NCBI RefSeq assembly: GCF_008728855.1
Contig: NZ_CP042906.1
Coordinates: forward strand, 5,671,001-5,735,000
Length of the DNA stretch: 64,000 nucleotides
Reading direction: 5' to 3'
DNA from: Hypericibacter terrae
GTDB lineage: Bacteria > Pseudomonadota > Alphaproteobacteria > Dongiales > Dongiaceae
Position numbers and translations under genes: made by a program. Of this stretch, positions 16,405-24,942 are shown piece by piece. The notes under the pieces were generated by a model. It was not told the origin of the DNA, did no database searches, and saw only the letters and a list, made by a program, of their open reading frames with translations. Numbering within the stretch: position 1 is the first letter of the stretch; each line of letters opens with the position of its first letter.

Positions 16405-17538
16405 ATGAGACCGATTCTGCTCGGCTCGACCGCGCTCGTCGCGGCCGTTTCGATCACGGGCGCCGCCCAGGCGGCGCAAGGCGTTTCGCTGGGACTGGGT
16501 GGTTATTATCAGGGCGCCGCGGGCCTCCTGCTCAGCCAGGATAACGGCAATGGGGAACCTGGTCAGCATACGCGCGACGTCGTTTTCCGCCAGGACGTCG
16601 AAATCCACTTCAAGGGCGAGACCAAGCTCGACAACGGCCTGACTGTCGGTGCCCGCATCGAGATGGAAGGCCAGCAATCCGACGACCAGATCGACGAGGT
16701 CTGGGCCTATTTCAAGGGCGGCTGGGGCCAGGTTCGCTTCGGCGATGACGACGACGCCTACGAACAGCTCAGCTATCTGATCCCGAGCGCCTCGCTCGGC
16801 CTGTTCGGCGTCGACTCGCCGCATTTCGACTTCTCGAACAGCAAGGTCGGCGGCGTTTCCGCGCTCCAGACCAACACCACGGTGATGAAGCTCTCGGGCG
16901 ACGCCACCAAGATCATCTATTTCAGCCCGACCTTCGCCGGCTTCACCTTCGGTTTCTCGTACTCGCCGGACCGTCGCGGCGAAGACACCTTCTCCTACTG
17001 GTCGGGCCCCGGCGGCACGACCAATTCGAACAATACCGGTCAGATCCAGGACGTCTTCGCGGCCGCGCTGAACTTCCAGCATGATTTCGGCGGCGTAAAG
17101 CTGATCAGCGGTATCGGCGGCGGCGAAGGCCAGTGGGAATCGCCCCTGGGCAACCAGGACGACACCTCCTGGACCGTCCGCGGCCATTTGATCGTCTCGT
17201 TCGACGGCTTCACGATCGGCGGCGCGGGCTCGCTGCAGACCAACTACCAGAACGTCGCCGGCCGCAACAATACGTACAAATGGGTCGCCGGCGGCGGCGG
17301 TACCTACAACTGGGATGCCTGGACCGTGGGTCTCGCCTATTCGCATGGCAGCTACCAGGTCCTGTCCGACAGCGATATCGACACGCTCGACATCGTGGCG
17401 CTCACCGCACGCTACGATCTGGCGCCCGGTATCGACGTCGAAGGCATGGCCGAGTATCACCAGTACATCAACGACATCAACTCCACGGGCGATGACCACG
17501 ACTGGGAGTTGGGCGTGGGCTTCAATATCGGATTCTGA
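16405..17538 (+). CDS. Outer-membrane porin, paralogue 5
   Basis: 377 aa. Signal peptide ending AQA near residue 23, then AQGVSLGLGGYYQGA. The barrel pattern is conserved and the chain ends GVGFNIGF. It is clearly homologous to porins 2-4 but diverged throughout (for example NSKVGGVSALQTNT replaces the NNHGNGF segment). It has an unrelated leader and a strong ribosome site, so it is probably controlled separately. After the stop an inverted repeat CCGGCCGC/GCGGCCGG (17551-17585) lacks a T-run. Confidence 0.92.
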   Translation: MRPILLGSTALVAAVSITGAAQAAQGVSLGLGGYYQGAAGLLLSQDNGNGEPGQHTRDVVFRQDVEIHFKGETKLDNGLTVGARIEMEGQQSDDQIDEVWAYFKGGWGQVRFGDDDDAYEQLSYLIPSASLGLFGVDSPHFDFSNSKVGGVSALQTNTTVMKLSGDATKIIYFSPTFAGFTFGFSYSPDRRGEDTFSYWSGPGGTTNSNNTGQIQDVFAAALNFQHDFGGVKLISGIGGGEGQWESPLGNQDDTSWTVRGHLIVSFDGFTIGGAGSLQTNYQNVAGRNNTYKWVAGGGGTYNWDAWTVGLAYSHGSYQVLSDSDIDTLDIVALTARYDLAPGIDVEGMAEYHQYINDINSTGDDHDWELGVGFNIGF

Positions 17539-17768
17539 GCCGTGCGATCTCCGGCCGCCAGCCTCGAGAAGAGGGTAGCGGCCGGAACCTGCGGTTGGAC
17601 TCGAACGCCCTGACCCGCGAGGATTTCGCGGCACCTGGGCGATTGACAGTCGGGGGTGCCGCGATACCTGGGGGGCTGCCGGTCGGGGGACTGGCGGCTC
17701 CCCTTCGTTTTGGCGCATGCTATGAAGTCGCCGGCGACGGCCCCCCGCGCCGATCGCCCGAACGATCA

Positions 17769-18476
17769 ATGTCCCATCGGCCCATGACCGAATCCTCCCT
17801 CTCCACGATCGCTGCCCGACTGGGGACAATCCGCGCGCGCATCGCGGCCGCCACGACCGCGGCCGGGCGTGCCGCCGACAGCGCCCAGCTCGTTGCCGTC
17901 AGCAAGACCCATGACGCCGAGGCCTGTCTCGAAGCGCTGGCGGCGGGACAAAGGATCTTCGGCGAGAACCGGGTCCAGGAAGCCCAGGGCAAATGGCCGG
18001 CCCTGCGTCTGCGCCATCCCGATCTCGAGCTGCATCTGATCGGCCCCTTGCAAAGCAACAAGGTCGCGGACGCGATCGCGCTGTTCGACGTGATCGAATC
18101 GCTCGACCGGGAGAAACTGGCACGCGCCTTGGCGGCGGAGCGCGACAAGGGCAAGCGCCTGCCGCGGCTCTACATCCAGGTCAATACCGGGGAAGAGGAA
18201 CAGAAGGCGGGCATCGGGCCGAAGGAGGCGCCGGCCTTCATCGCCCTCTGCCGGGATAGTTTGGGACTGCCGGTCGAAGGGCTCATGTGCATCCCGCCGG
18301 TGGATGAGGAACCCGCCCCGCATTTCGCGCTGCTGGCGCAGCTCGCGCGCCAGCAGGGTCTCCCGGCGATCAGCATGGGCATGAGCGGAGATTTCGAGGT
18401 CGCCATCCGGTTCGGGGCGACGCATGTGCGCATTGGCACGGCGATTTTCGGCGAGCGGCCGAAGGCCGCCCCCTAA
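17769..18476 (+). CDS. YggS/PLPBP family pyridoxal-5'-phosphate homeostasis protein
   Basis: 235 aa. This single-domain alanine-racemase-like TIM barrel binds PLP and helps balance vitamin B6 and amino-acid pools, without known catalysis. The PLP lysine lies in QLVAVSKTHD. Other family blocks are FGENRVQEAQGKW, LHLIGPLQSNK, QVNTGEEEQKAGI, MGMSGDFEVAI and RIGTAIFG. Start choice is uncertain: ATG 17769 is used, ATG 17784 is also possible, and neither has a strong ribosome site. It stands alone between the porin array and a minus-strand hypothetical gene. Confidence 0.93.
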   Translation: MSHRPMTESSLSTIAARLGTIRARIAAATTAAGRAADSAQLVAVSKTHDAEACLEALAAGQRIFGENRVQEAQGKWPALRLRHPDLELHLIGPLQSNKVADAIALFDVIESLDREKLARALAAERDKGKRLPRLYIQVNTGEEEQKAGIGPKEAPAFIALCRDSLGLPVEGLMCIPPVDEEPAPHFALLAQLARQQGLPAISMGMSGDFEVAIRFGATHVRIGTAIFGERPKAAP

Positions 18477-18683
18477 GACCTCGATCGGCGCCGGGCCGAT
18501 CCGGCTGCGCTCAATTGAGAAGCGTCGGCGATGGCCCTGCGGGCGCGCGAAGAGCGGCCGTTCCTGCGGTAAAAGGCGCGCGCACCGCCGTGCGTCGCGT
18601 GCCCACCCGCCGCCGTCCCGCCAGGCGCGAGCGCGAGCTGGCGCGCAAGCGGATTCGGGTTCGGTTCATTCTCTCTGCTCCAC

Positions 18684-19940
18684 TCAGCTCTGGAAATCGA
18701 GGCCCGGGACAGGCACGGCGTCGCGATTTCGTTCCTGCATCATCTTTCGATAGCTATCAAGGGCCCGCGTCATCGCGGCCGGCACGGTCGCGGGATCGAC
18801 GGGGCCCGTCGCCACCGGTTGGGTGCCCGCCGGCGACAGCCTTGCGGGCAGGGAGCGCCCGAGGCCGCCGGTGTCGATCGGCGGCGGATTGTGGATGGTG
18901 AAGCCGCTGGGCAGGGGCGGCGGCAGCGGCTTCAGGGCGCGCGCCGGCGGGTTGAGAGCCGTGGTGCCGGAAGGTGCCGCGACGCCGGGCGCTTCGGTGA
19001 CGCGCGAGCTCGTGGCCGCGGTCTGCGGCATCACCACCGGCAGCGAATCGGAAACGCTGCCGTTGCCGATGATCTGGGGCTGGCTCGATGCCGGGGGTGC
19101 CACGGCCGTCGCGGTTGTCAGGCTCGAGGCGCCCTGATCGTGGGCCGCATTGGGAAGCTTCGACAGGGTATCGACCAGATCGGCCGGAATCTCCTGCAGG
19201 CCGGGCGCGGAGTCGCTGGGGGCCGCGGCCGCTTCGGCCAGGGCCGCGGTGGCAAGGCCGGCGCCGCGGCTCGTGGGCGTGCCGGAATCGTCGGCAGGCG
19301 CCGCTGCGGCTGCGGGATCGATCGCGGCGGTTGCGGTTTCCGGCGTGGGCGAAGGCGTTGCCGCCATGTTGTCGGTATCGTCGGCGAAGGGCGAGGGCCC
19401 CAGCAGGGCGACCATGAACTGCTGATCGGTGGCGCCGCCGGTCAGACCGTCTACGGCGATCATGCCTGCCGAAGCGGCGAACCCCACGGCCCCGCCATAG
19501 AGCGCACCGCCGGCGAGTTCGGCCGCCGGCGAGATCGTGTCGCCCGTCAGCCAACGATAGACCGTGCTGACGACGGGAATATGCTGAAGCGGATTCACGA
19601 CGTCGATCACGTCGTCGAAGGTCAGCCCGTCATCGCCGAAGGGATGGAAATCCTTGCTGTCGGCCTGGGGCTTCCAGTCGGGACGCGTGAAGGCGAGGGT
19701 GCGGTCGCGCGGATCCATGAAGCTCGGATCGGGCCCACCCTCTTCCTCGGCGGCCGGCGTGCCCGCCCCCGTCACCATCTCGCCCGGGTTGGCCGGCGCG
19801 TTGGTGCCGGCGGGCGCTGTGGCGGTCGACGCCAGGGTCGCGGCAAAGCTGCCGTTCGTCGCCGCGCTCTGGGTGATGCCATAGCGGGGATGAACGGCCG
19901 GCTGGAAGGTTCGGAACGGAGATTGAAAGTCGACCGGCAT
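18684..19940 (-). CDS. Hypothetical protein, Ala/Pro/Thr-rich with a small conserved core
   Basis: 418 aa from ATG 19940 (the frame stays open to 20123 but the extra residues look non-coding). The N-terminal part mentions no known motif; a core at about residues 100-190 (FDDVIDVVNPLQHIPVVSTVYRWLTGD, quoted in part) is followed by a Gly/Ala-rich segment ELAGGALYGGAVGFAASAG that could be a membrane-active or glycine-zipper-like helix. The C-terminal 200 residues are low-complexity Ala, Pro and Thr. There is no signal peptide. Related hypothetical proteins with a VNPLQHIP-type core occur in alphaproteobacteria (memory, not searched). Function unknown. Confidence 0.65.
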   Translation of the reverse strand: MPVDFQSPFRTFQPAVHPRYGITQSAATNGSFAATLASTATAPAGTNAPANPGEMVTGAGTPAAEEEGGPDPSFMDPRDRTLAFTRPDWKPQADSKDFHPFGDDGLTFDDVIDVVNPLQHIPVVSTVYRWLTGDTISPAAELAGGALYGGAVGFAASAGMIAVDGLTGGATDQQFMVALLGPSPFADDTDNMAATPSPTPETATAAIDPAAAAAPADDSGTPTSRGAGLATAALAEAAAAPSDSAPGLQEIPADLVDTLSKLPNAAHDQGASSLTTATAVAPPASSQPQIIGNGSVSDSLPVVMPQTAATSSRVTEAPGVAAPSGTTALNPPARALKPLPPPLPSGFTIHNPPPIDTGGLGRSLPARLSPAGTQPVATGPVDPATVPAAMTRALDSYRKMMQERNRDAVPVPGLDFQS

Positions 19941-20135
19941 GAACAGGGGCCCTTTGGCCCTCAGGAATGCAGGATCGATGCCAGCTTCGAGGTTGGGAAC
20001 GAGGTTCCGTTCACGGCGGGAAAAAGCGAGGATTTCCGCGGGTTCCGGCCGATCGTCGGCGGGGCGGCGATGCCGGCAGCCGGAACGGACCCGCGGCGGC
20101 CGGCAATATTTGCCGATCCGCAAGGCCCCGCCGCT

Positions 20136-21314
20136 TCAGAACATATGGCCGAACTTCTGCGCCTTGGTCGTCAGGTAATCGCGATTGAAGCGATTGGCGG
20201 GAATCACCAGCGGCACGCGCTCTGCGACCGCGATCCCCAGCCGCTCCAGCCCCGTCACCTTGTCCGGATTGTTGGTCATCAGCCGCACGGTCTTGAAGCC
20301 CAGCCGCCGCAGCATCTCGGCCGCGGCCAGATAGATCCGTTCGTCGGCTTCGAATCCGAGCTGCTCGTTGGCGTCCGCGGTATCCGCGCCCTGGTCCTGC
20401 AGCCGGTAGGCGCGCAGCTTGTTGACCAGCCCGATGCCGCGCCCTTCCTGGGCCAGATAGAGCAGGATCCCGCCGCCCTGGCGCGCGATCTCGGCGATGG
20501 CGCCGCGCAACTGCTCGCCGCAATCGCAGCGCAACGAGCCGAGGAGATCGCCGGTGAAACATTCGGAATGAAGCCGTGCCAGCACCGGCTTGGCCGGGTC
20601 CGGCTGTCCGATCACGATCGCCAGATGCTCGGTGCTGCCGTCGCTGGGCCGGAAGGCGACGATCCGGGCATCCTCGGCCCCTTCCAGCGGCACGCGCGCC
20701 TCGCCGACGGGCTCGAGGCTGACGGCGGCGGTGGTCTCATAGGCGGCCACGTCGCCCGCCCAGACGGCCAGCAGGCCCTCCTGCGCGGCCACGCGCAGAT
20801 GCTCGTCGGCGGCGCGGGCCGGCAGGGCCGACACCACCGCGGCGGGAAGCAGGCGCGCGAGCTTGGCCAGATGAATCGAGGCGGTGGCGAGCTCGTCGGG
20901 GAAATGCGGCGGCTGCGTCGTCGGCGGCAAGGCCGCGGCGACGGCGGTCGGATCGGCCAGCCGCAACACGGCTTCGGCATCCGCACCCGCCGGCAGATTC
21001 GCGAGGAAGGGCCGCTCGTCCTGCGTGATCGGGTTGGCGACCGATGCCGGCGCCGCCGTCGCGGCCAAACCCAGCACGGCCGCCCGGCGCCCGGTCAGGA
21101 CCAGCAACGGAGGGCTCGCCTGACGCAGCCGGCGCAAGCTCGCCACCGCGACGGTTTCGGCCGCGGCGGCCAGGCAGGCACCCTGTGATCCCAGGATCAG
21201 CACGGGCTGGCCGCGGCGGAACTCGGTGGTGGCGCGATCGACAGCAATGGCGGCCGCCGCGGACAGCGCAGGCGGCGTCACATTCCGGCTATTGCCAAGG
21301 CGGGGCTCGGTCAT
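20136..21314 (-). CDS. ribA: GTP cyclohydrolase II with N-terminal extension
   Basis: 392 aa. The C-terminal 200 residues are a standard RibA domain, which opens GTP to the pyrimidine precursor of riboflavin. The zinc ligands are seen in HSECFTGDLLGSLRCDCG (three Cys). Catalytic and GTP-contact blocks are YLAQEGRGIGL and RLMTNNPDK. The N-terminal 190 residues do not match a working DHBP synthase (RibB) domain: its acidic metal-binding loop is not seen, so this may be a decayed or replaced domain. The enzyme is therefore not expected to be bifunctional. ATG at 21314. A 16-bp palindrome lies upstream (21466-21481). Confidence 0.9.
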   Translation of the reverse strand: MTEPRLGNSRNVTPPALSAAAAIAVDRATTEFRRGQPVLILGSQGACLAAAAETVAVASLRRLRQASPPLLVLTGRRAAVLGLAATAAPASVANPITQDERPFLANLPAGADAEAVLRLADPTAVAAALPPTTQPPHFPDELATASIHLAKLARLLPAAVVSALPARAADEHLRVAAQEGLLAVWAGDVAAYETTAAVSLEPVGEARVPLEGAEDARIVAFRPSDGSTEHLAIVIGQPDPAKPVLARLHSECFTGDLLGSLRCDCGEQLRGAIAEIARQGGGILLYLAQEGRGIGLVNKLRAYRLQDQGADTADANEQLGFEADERIYLAAAEMLRRLGFKTVRLMTNNPDKVTGLERLGIAVAERVPLVIPANRFNRDYLTTKAQKFGHMF

Positions 21315-21465
21315 GAACTCAACTCTAACAGACGCTGTCCGAAAGGGTCGCCGGAGGAAACCTCTCGGTGCGGATTAGGGCCGGCATTAGGCCGACCTGG
21401 GGGGCGCCGGTCAAGGCGACTTGGCAGCGCTCGATGAAGTTAAAATAATTAAGCAAATTCAGACA

Positions 21466-21481
21466 CATAACCCCCGTTATG
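21466..21481. promoter_or_regulatory. Palindromic operator-like site upstream of ribA
   Basis: CATAAC, four C, GTTATG: a perfect 6-bp inverted repeat beside the AT-rich patch, about 150 bases upstream of the ribA start and 120 bases before the regulator promoter. The binding protein is unknown. Confidence 0.4.
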
Positions 21482-21595
21482 CGGTGCTTCCCGAGGTCCG
21501 GCCGGCTTGCGGTTGTCCGGTCCCGGTGATATTGAGCGCTCCAGGGCCGAGCGCCAGTGCTGAAAATGAACCGGACCGTCATGGCCCTCGCGGGC

Positions 21596-21624
21596 TTGAG
21601 ACGGAACCGGGTCTCTAGTCTATT
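21596..21624 (+). promoter_or_regulatory. Candidate sigma-70 promoter of the response regulator
   Basis: TTGAGA (21596-21601, 5 of 6), 17-base spacer, TCTATT (21619-21624, 4 of 6). It lies about 117 bases before the ATG at 21741. Confidence 0.45.
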
Positions 21625-21740
21625 CGGTCACAAGCCGTTCAGGGGTCGCCATGGGGGCGAAGGTCGTCGTCCTCGAGGGGGATCGATCGGCCGGGCGGGA
21701 CGCCAGAATCGGATCGGGGCGACATCGTTTGAGAAGCATC

Positions 21741-22430
21741 ATGAAACCGCGGCGCAAGATCCTGTTGGTGGATGACGACGAAGCGCTGCGCCGCTCGCTG
21801 AGCGAGCAGCTCACGCTGCATGAGGAGTTCGACATCGTCGAAGCCGGCGCCGCCGATGGCGCGCTCAAATCGAGCAAGGACGAGACCTTCGATCTGGTGC
21901 TCCTCGATGTCGGCCTGCCGGACATGGACGGACGCGAGCTTTGTCGCTTGATGCGCCGCGCCGGAACCAAGGCGCCGATCATCATGCTCACCGGCGCCGA
22001 CAGCGATGCCGACACCATTCTCGGGTTGGAGTCGGGCGCCAACGACTATGTGACGAAGCCTTTCAAACTCGCGGTGCTGCTCGCGCGCATCCGCGCGCAA
22101 TTGCGCCAGCACGAGCAGAGCGAGAATGCGAGCTTCGCGATCGGCCCCTATCTGTTTCGCCCGGCCTCGAAGCTGCTGCTGAACGAATCGACCGGCAAGA
22201 AGATCCGCCTGACCGAGAAGGAAACTTCGATCCTGCGCTATCTCTTCCGTGCCGGCGAGCAGGCGGTGAGCCGCGAGACGCTGTTGGGCGAGGTCTGGGG
22301 CTACAATGCCGGCGTGACCACCCATACGCTCGAGACGCATGTCTATCGCCTGCGGCAGAAGATCGAGAAGAATCCCTCGCAGGCCGAGCTGCTCATCACC
22401 GAGCCCGGCGGCTATCGGCTGGTGCCGTAA
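21741..22430 (+). CDS. OmpR/PhoB-family two-component response regulator
   Basis: 229 aa. The receiver domain (residues 5-120) has the acidic pair Asp11-Asp12, the phospho-acceptor Asp56 in VLLDVGLPDMDG, Thr84 and Lys106 in YVTKPF. The C-terminal winged helix (about 135-229) has the usual RLTEKETSILRYL, RETLLGEVWGY and THTLETHVYRLRQKI blocks. It is a DNA-binding transcription regulator acting after phosphorylation by a histidine kinase. No kinase gene is adjacent, so it is an orphan here. The ATG at 21741 begins directly at the conserved KILLVDDDE strand. Confidence 0.95.
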   Translation: MKPRRKILLVDDDEALRRSLSEQLTLHEEFDIVEAGAADGALKSSKDETFDLVLLDVGLPDMDGRELCRLMRRAGTKAPIIMLTGADSDADTILGLESGANDYVTKPFKLAVLLARIRAQLRQHEQSENASFAIGPYLFRPASKLLLNESTGKKIRLTEKETSILRYLFRAGEQAVSRETLLGEVWGYNAGVTTHTLETHVYRLRQKIEKNPSQAELLITEPGGYRLVP

Positions 22431-22447
22431 GCGACGCGCAGGCGCAC

Positions 22448-23677
22448 TCAGCTTCGCGCCTGATGCGCGTCCCGGCGATAGCGCGCATGCAGCAGCAGTG
22501 CGCCCGCCGTCGCCACGCTGGTGGTGACGCCGAGCAGCGGCGCCACCGCACCCCATCCGCCATGGCCCTGCTGCAGAACCGCCATCAGGATCGGGCCGAT
22601 CAGCACGCCGACATTGCGCCCGGTCATGAGGATGGCGAAGGCATGGGGGCCGGCCGCGCGCCCGAGGATCGCGCCCGGCAGCGCGAACAGGCAGGTCGGC
22701 GTGATGCCGGCGGCGATGCCATAGAAGATCAAGAGCGCGATGCCGGCGGCATCGGAATGGGCGAAGGGCGTCAACCACCAGCTGAGCGCCTGCGCCGCCA
22801 CGCCGACCAGCAGGAGCAGCGTGACGCCGACGCCGCGGCGCAGGACCTCGCCGGTGAGAATGTTGAATCCCATCAGCACGACGACCGGCAGCAGATAGCT
22901 GAACACCGCCGCGACCGGACCCAAGGCTCGCGCCTCGATCAGATATTGCGGCAGCCAGGTCATGTAGGCGTAGTACTGGCCCGACCAGAGCAGGAAGACC
23001 CCGGCGCCGATCAGGAGCGCCTGATGCTCGCGGCGCGACAGCGGTGGCTCGGCCATGCGGCGGCCGGCGGTGCCGCGGCCGAACGCATGGCGCCGCGCCA
23101 GCGCCGTGCCCCACAGCCAGACTGCGCCCGTCGCCGCAATGCCGCCATACCAGAGCCATTGCCAATGGTCTTGCGCAAGCGCGAAGGGGGCCGCCAGGCC
23201 TGCCGCGATCTGGCCGATGGGGATCCAGGCCGAGACCAGGGCGATGGCGAAATGACGGTGGCGGGGGCTGGCGCAACCGCCGACGATGGCCGGCCCCAGG
23301 ATCGCGCCGACAGCGAAGGAACAGCCTTCGAGCGCGCGGCCCGCCAGCATGAGCCAGCCATTTCCGGGGGCCAGCAGCGACAGGCCGTTGCCGACGATCA
23401 TGACGAGAGAGGCCACGGCGACGCCCCGCAACGCGCCGTGGCGCGCCAGCCAGCGCCCGATCGGCACCGAAAGCAGCAGCCCGGCCACGGCATAGACCGA
23501 CATGAAGCTGCCGGCGAGCGTCCGGTCGTAACCGTAGCGCTCGAGCAGCATCGGAAGTACGGGCGGCAGCTTGAACTGCTGATAGGCGATCAGCGAGGCG
23601 AGCGTCACGCCGAATGCGATTCCGGCCCAGTCGGTCTGGTCGCGAGACCCTCGTCGATCGGCGTCGGTAGCGGTCAC
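22448..23677 (-). CDS. MFS transporter
   Basis: 409 aa from the chosen start. Twelve hydrophobic segments are spread over the chain, with a loop motif GRWLARHGALRG between helices 2 and 3 resembling the MFS signature. Substrate unknown; the pattern is of the CynX/NimT-like or general metabolite type. The GTG at 23677 has AGAGGA 10 bases upstream and gives a typical length. An upstream GTG at 23764 would add 29 polar residues and is less likely. The stop lies 17 bases from the end of the convergent response-regulator gene. Confidence 0.85.
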   Translation of the reverse strand: MTATDADRRGSRDQTDWAGIAFGVTLASLIAYQQFKLPPVLPMLLERYGYDRTLAGSFMSVYAVAGLLLSVPIGRWLARHGALRGVAVASLVMIVGNGLSLLAPGNGWLMLAGRALEGCSFAVGAILGPAIVGGCASPRHRHFAIALVSAWIPIGQIAAGLAAPFALAQDHWQWLWYGGIAATGAVWLWGTALARRHAFGRGTAGRRMAEPPLSRREHQALLIGAGVFLLWSGQYYAYMTWLPQYLIEARALGPVAAVFSYLLPVVVLMGFNILTGEVLRRGVGVTLLLLVGVAAQALSWWLTPFAHSDAAGIALLIFYGIAAGITPTCLFALPGAILGRAAGPHAFAILMTGRNVGVLIGPILMAVLQQGHGGWGAVAPLLGVTTSVATAGALLLHARYRRDAHQARS

Positions 23678-23966
23678 GAGGGCAATATCCTCTGGGCAGT
23701 CTCCGGGACGCCGAGAGAGCGGCGCGCGAAGACAGGGGTTCGGGGAGCCATAGCCGTCCTTCACCCTTCAAGGCAAGGCCTCCGGGGGAAGGATCACGGC
23801 GGCGCTTTCGGCGGATTCCGCCCTTCTGCAGGCCCTTTCGGCTTCGGCATTAACCAGTCCGCCGCCGGCCCCGCCCTGGCCGTCGCTCGGTTTCCGGCTT
23901 GAGCAGGCTCGGGCTTTCTGGTTGGTTGGCGGGGGCACAGGGTGGGTTGAGGCGGAGGCAGGGACG

Positions 23967-24800
23967 TTGGCCCAGGCCGAAGATTTCTATGTGAGGTTCT
24001 GGGGGGTCCGCGGGAGCATTGCCTGCGCCGGCCACGAGTTCGAGCGCTATGGCGGCAACACCTCCTGCATCGAAATCCGCTGCGGCAAACATATCCTGGT
24101 GTTCGACGGCGGCACCGGCATCCGCGCGCTGGGGGCGGCGCTCAAGCCCGAAGAGCCGGTCGATCTCGATCTGTTTCTGTCGCACAGCCATTTCGACCAT
24201 ATCGTCGGCATTCCCTTCTTCGGCTCGCTCTTCAATGCGCAGAACAAGGTCCGGCTCTGGGCCGGCCATCTTCTGCCCGATCGCACGCTCAAGGATGTGA
24301 TGGGAAAGATGATGGCCGCACCGCTCTTCCCGGTGCCGCCCGAAATCTTTGCCGCGCAGACCAGCTTCCTCGATTTCCGCGCCGGCGAGAGCTTCGAGCC
24401 GAGGCCGGGCGTGAAGGTGATCACGACGCCGCTCAACCATCCGAACCATGCGACCGGCTATCGGATCGAGTTCAACGGACATTCGATCTGCTACATCACC
24501 GATACCGAGCATAAGAAGGACGAGCTCGATCAGCGGATCCTGCGCCTGATCCATCAGGCCGATATCGTGATCTACGATGCGACTTACACCGACGAGGAGT
24601 ATCCGCGCTTTGCCGGCTGGGGCCATTCGACCTGGCAGGAAGGCGTGCGCCTCGCCGATGCCGCCGAGGTCAAGACGCTGGTGATCTTCCACCACGATCC
24701 CAGCCATGACGACACGATCATGGATCGCATCGCCGAGGCGGCCGAGAAGGCGCGGCCCGGCACCATCGTCGCGCGCGAAGGGCTGACGCTGCGGCCGTGA
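23967..24800 (+). CDS. MBL-fold metallohydrolase
   Basis: 277 aa. The metal-binding motif H-x-H-x-D-H reads HSHFDH at about residues 73-78. Further ligands are the His in LNHPNHATGY, the Asp in YITDTEH and the His in FHHDPSH. The order and FWGVRGS N-terminus resemble the class-II cAMP-phosphodiesterase-like/RNase Z-like branch of the superfamily, but the substrate is unknown. The chosen start is TTG 23967, with GGAGG 8 bases upstream; another TTG at 23922 lacks such a site. The following gene, 142 bases on, is a methyltransferase. Confidence 0.85.
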   Translation: MAQAEDFYVRFWGVRGSIACAGHEFERYGGNTSCIEIRCGKHILVFDGGTGIRALGAALKPEEPVDLDLFLSHSHFDHIVGIPFFGSLFNAQNKVRLWAGHLLPDRTLKDVMGKMMAAPLFPVPPEIFAAQTSFLDFRAGESFEPRPGVKVITTPLNHPNHATGYRIEFNGHSICYITDTEHKKDELDQRILRLIHQADIVIYDATYTDEEYPRFAGWGHSTWQEGVRLADAAEVKTLVIFHHDPSHDDTIMDRIAEAAEKARPGTIVAREGLTLRP

Positions 24801-24894
24801 TCATCGATGACGAGGTCTGCAGGAACGCGGCTCCTCTGTCTTCTTCCCCTCCCTCGCAAGGAAGGGATGTCGCATGTGGCGAGGTGAGTGAATC

Positions 24895-24919
24895 CCCTCC
24901 CCCATTTTTTGGGGGAGGG
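24895..24919. repeat. G/C-tract inverted repeat
   Basis: CCCTCCCCC, A-T6, GGGGGAGGG: a 9-bp perfect stem between two genes. It resembles half of the larger inverted-repeat element at 54671-54878, so it is probably a dispersed intergenic repeat. It could also fold as a terminator-like hairpin, although its T-run is in the loop. Confidence 0.5.
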
Positions 24920-24942
24920 AACAATAAGAATGAGTTCGCGCG

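Larger units (their letters stand above)
21315..21740. other. Divergent intergenic region ribA / response regulator
   Basis: About 425 bases. It contains an AT-rich patch (21436-21465) unusual for this genome, an exact inverted repeat CATAAC-N4-GTTATG (21466-21481) and a promoter-like element for the plus strand (21596-21624). No FMN-riboswitch-like conserved blocks were recognised before ribA. Confidence 0.5.

Noticed and set aside
20124-21738. FMN riboswitch before ribA
   Set aside because: None of the conserved riboswitch blocks was recognised upstream of ribA.
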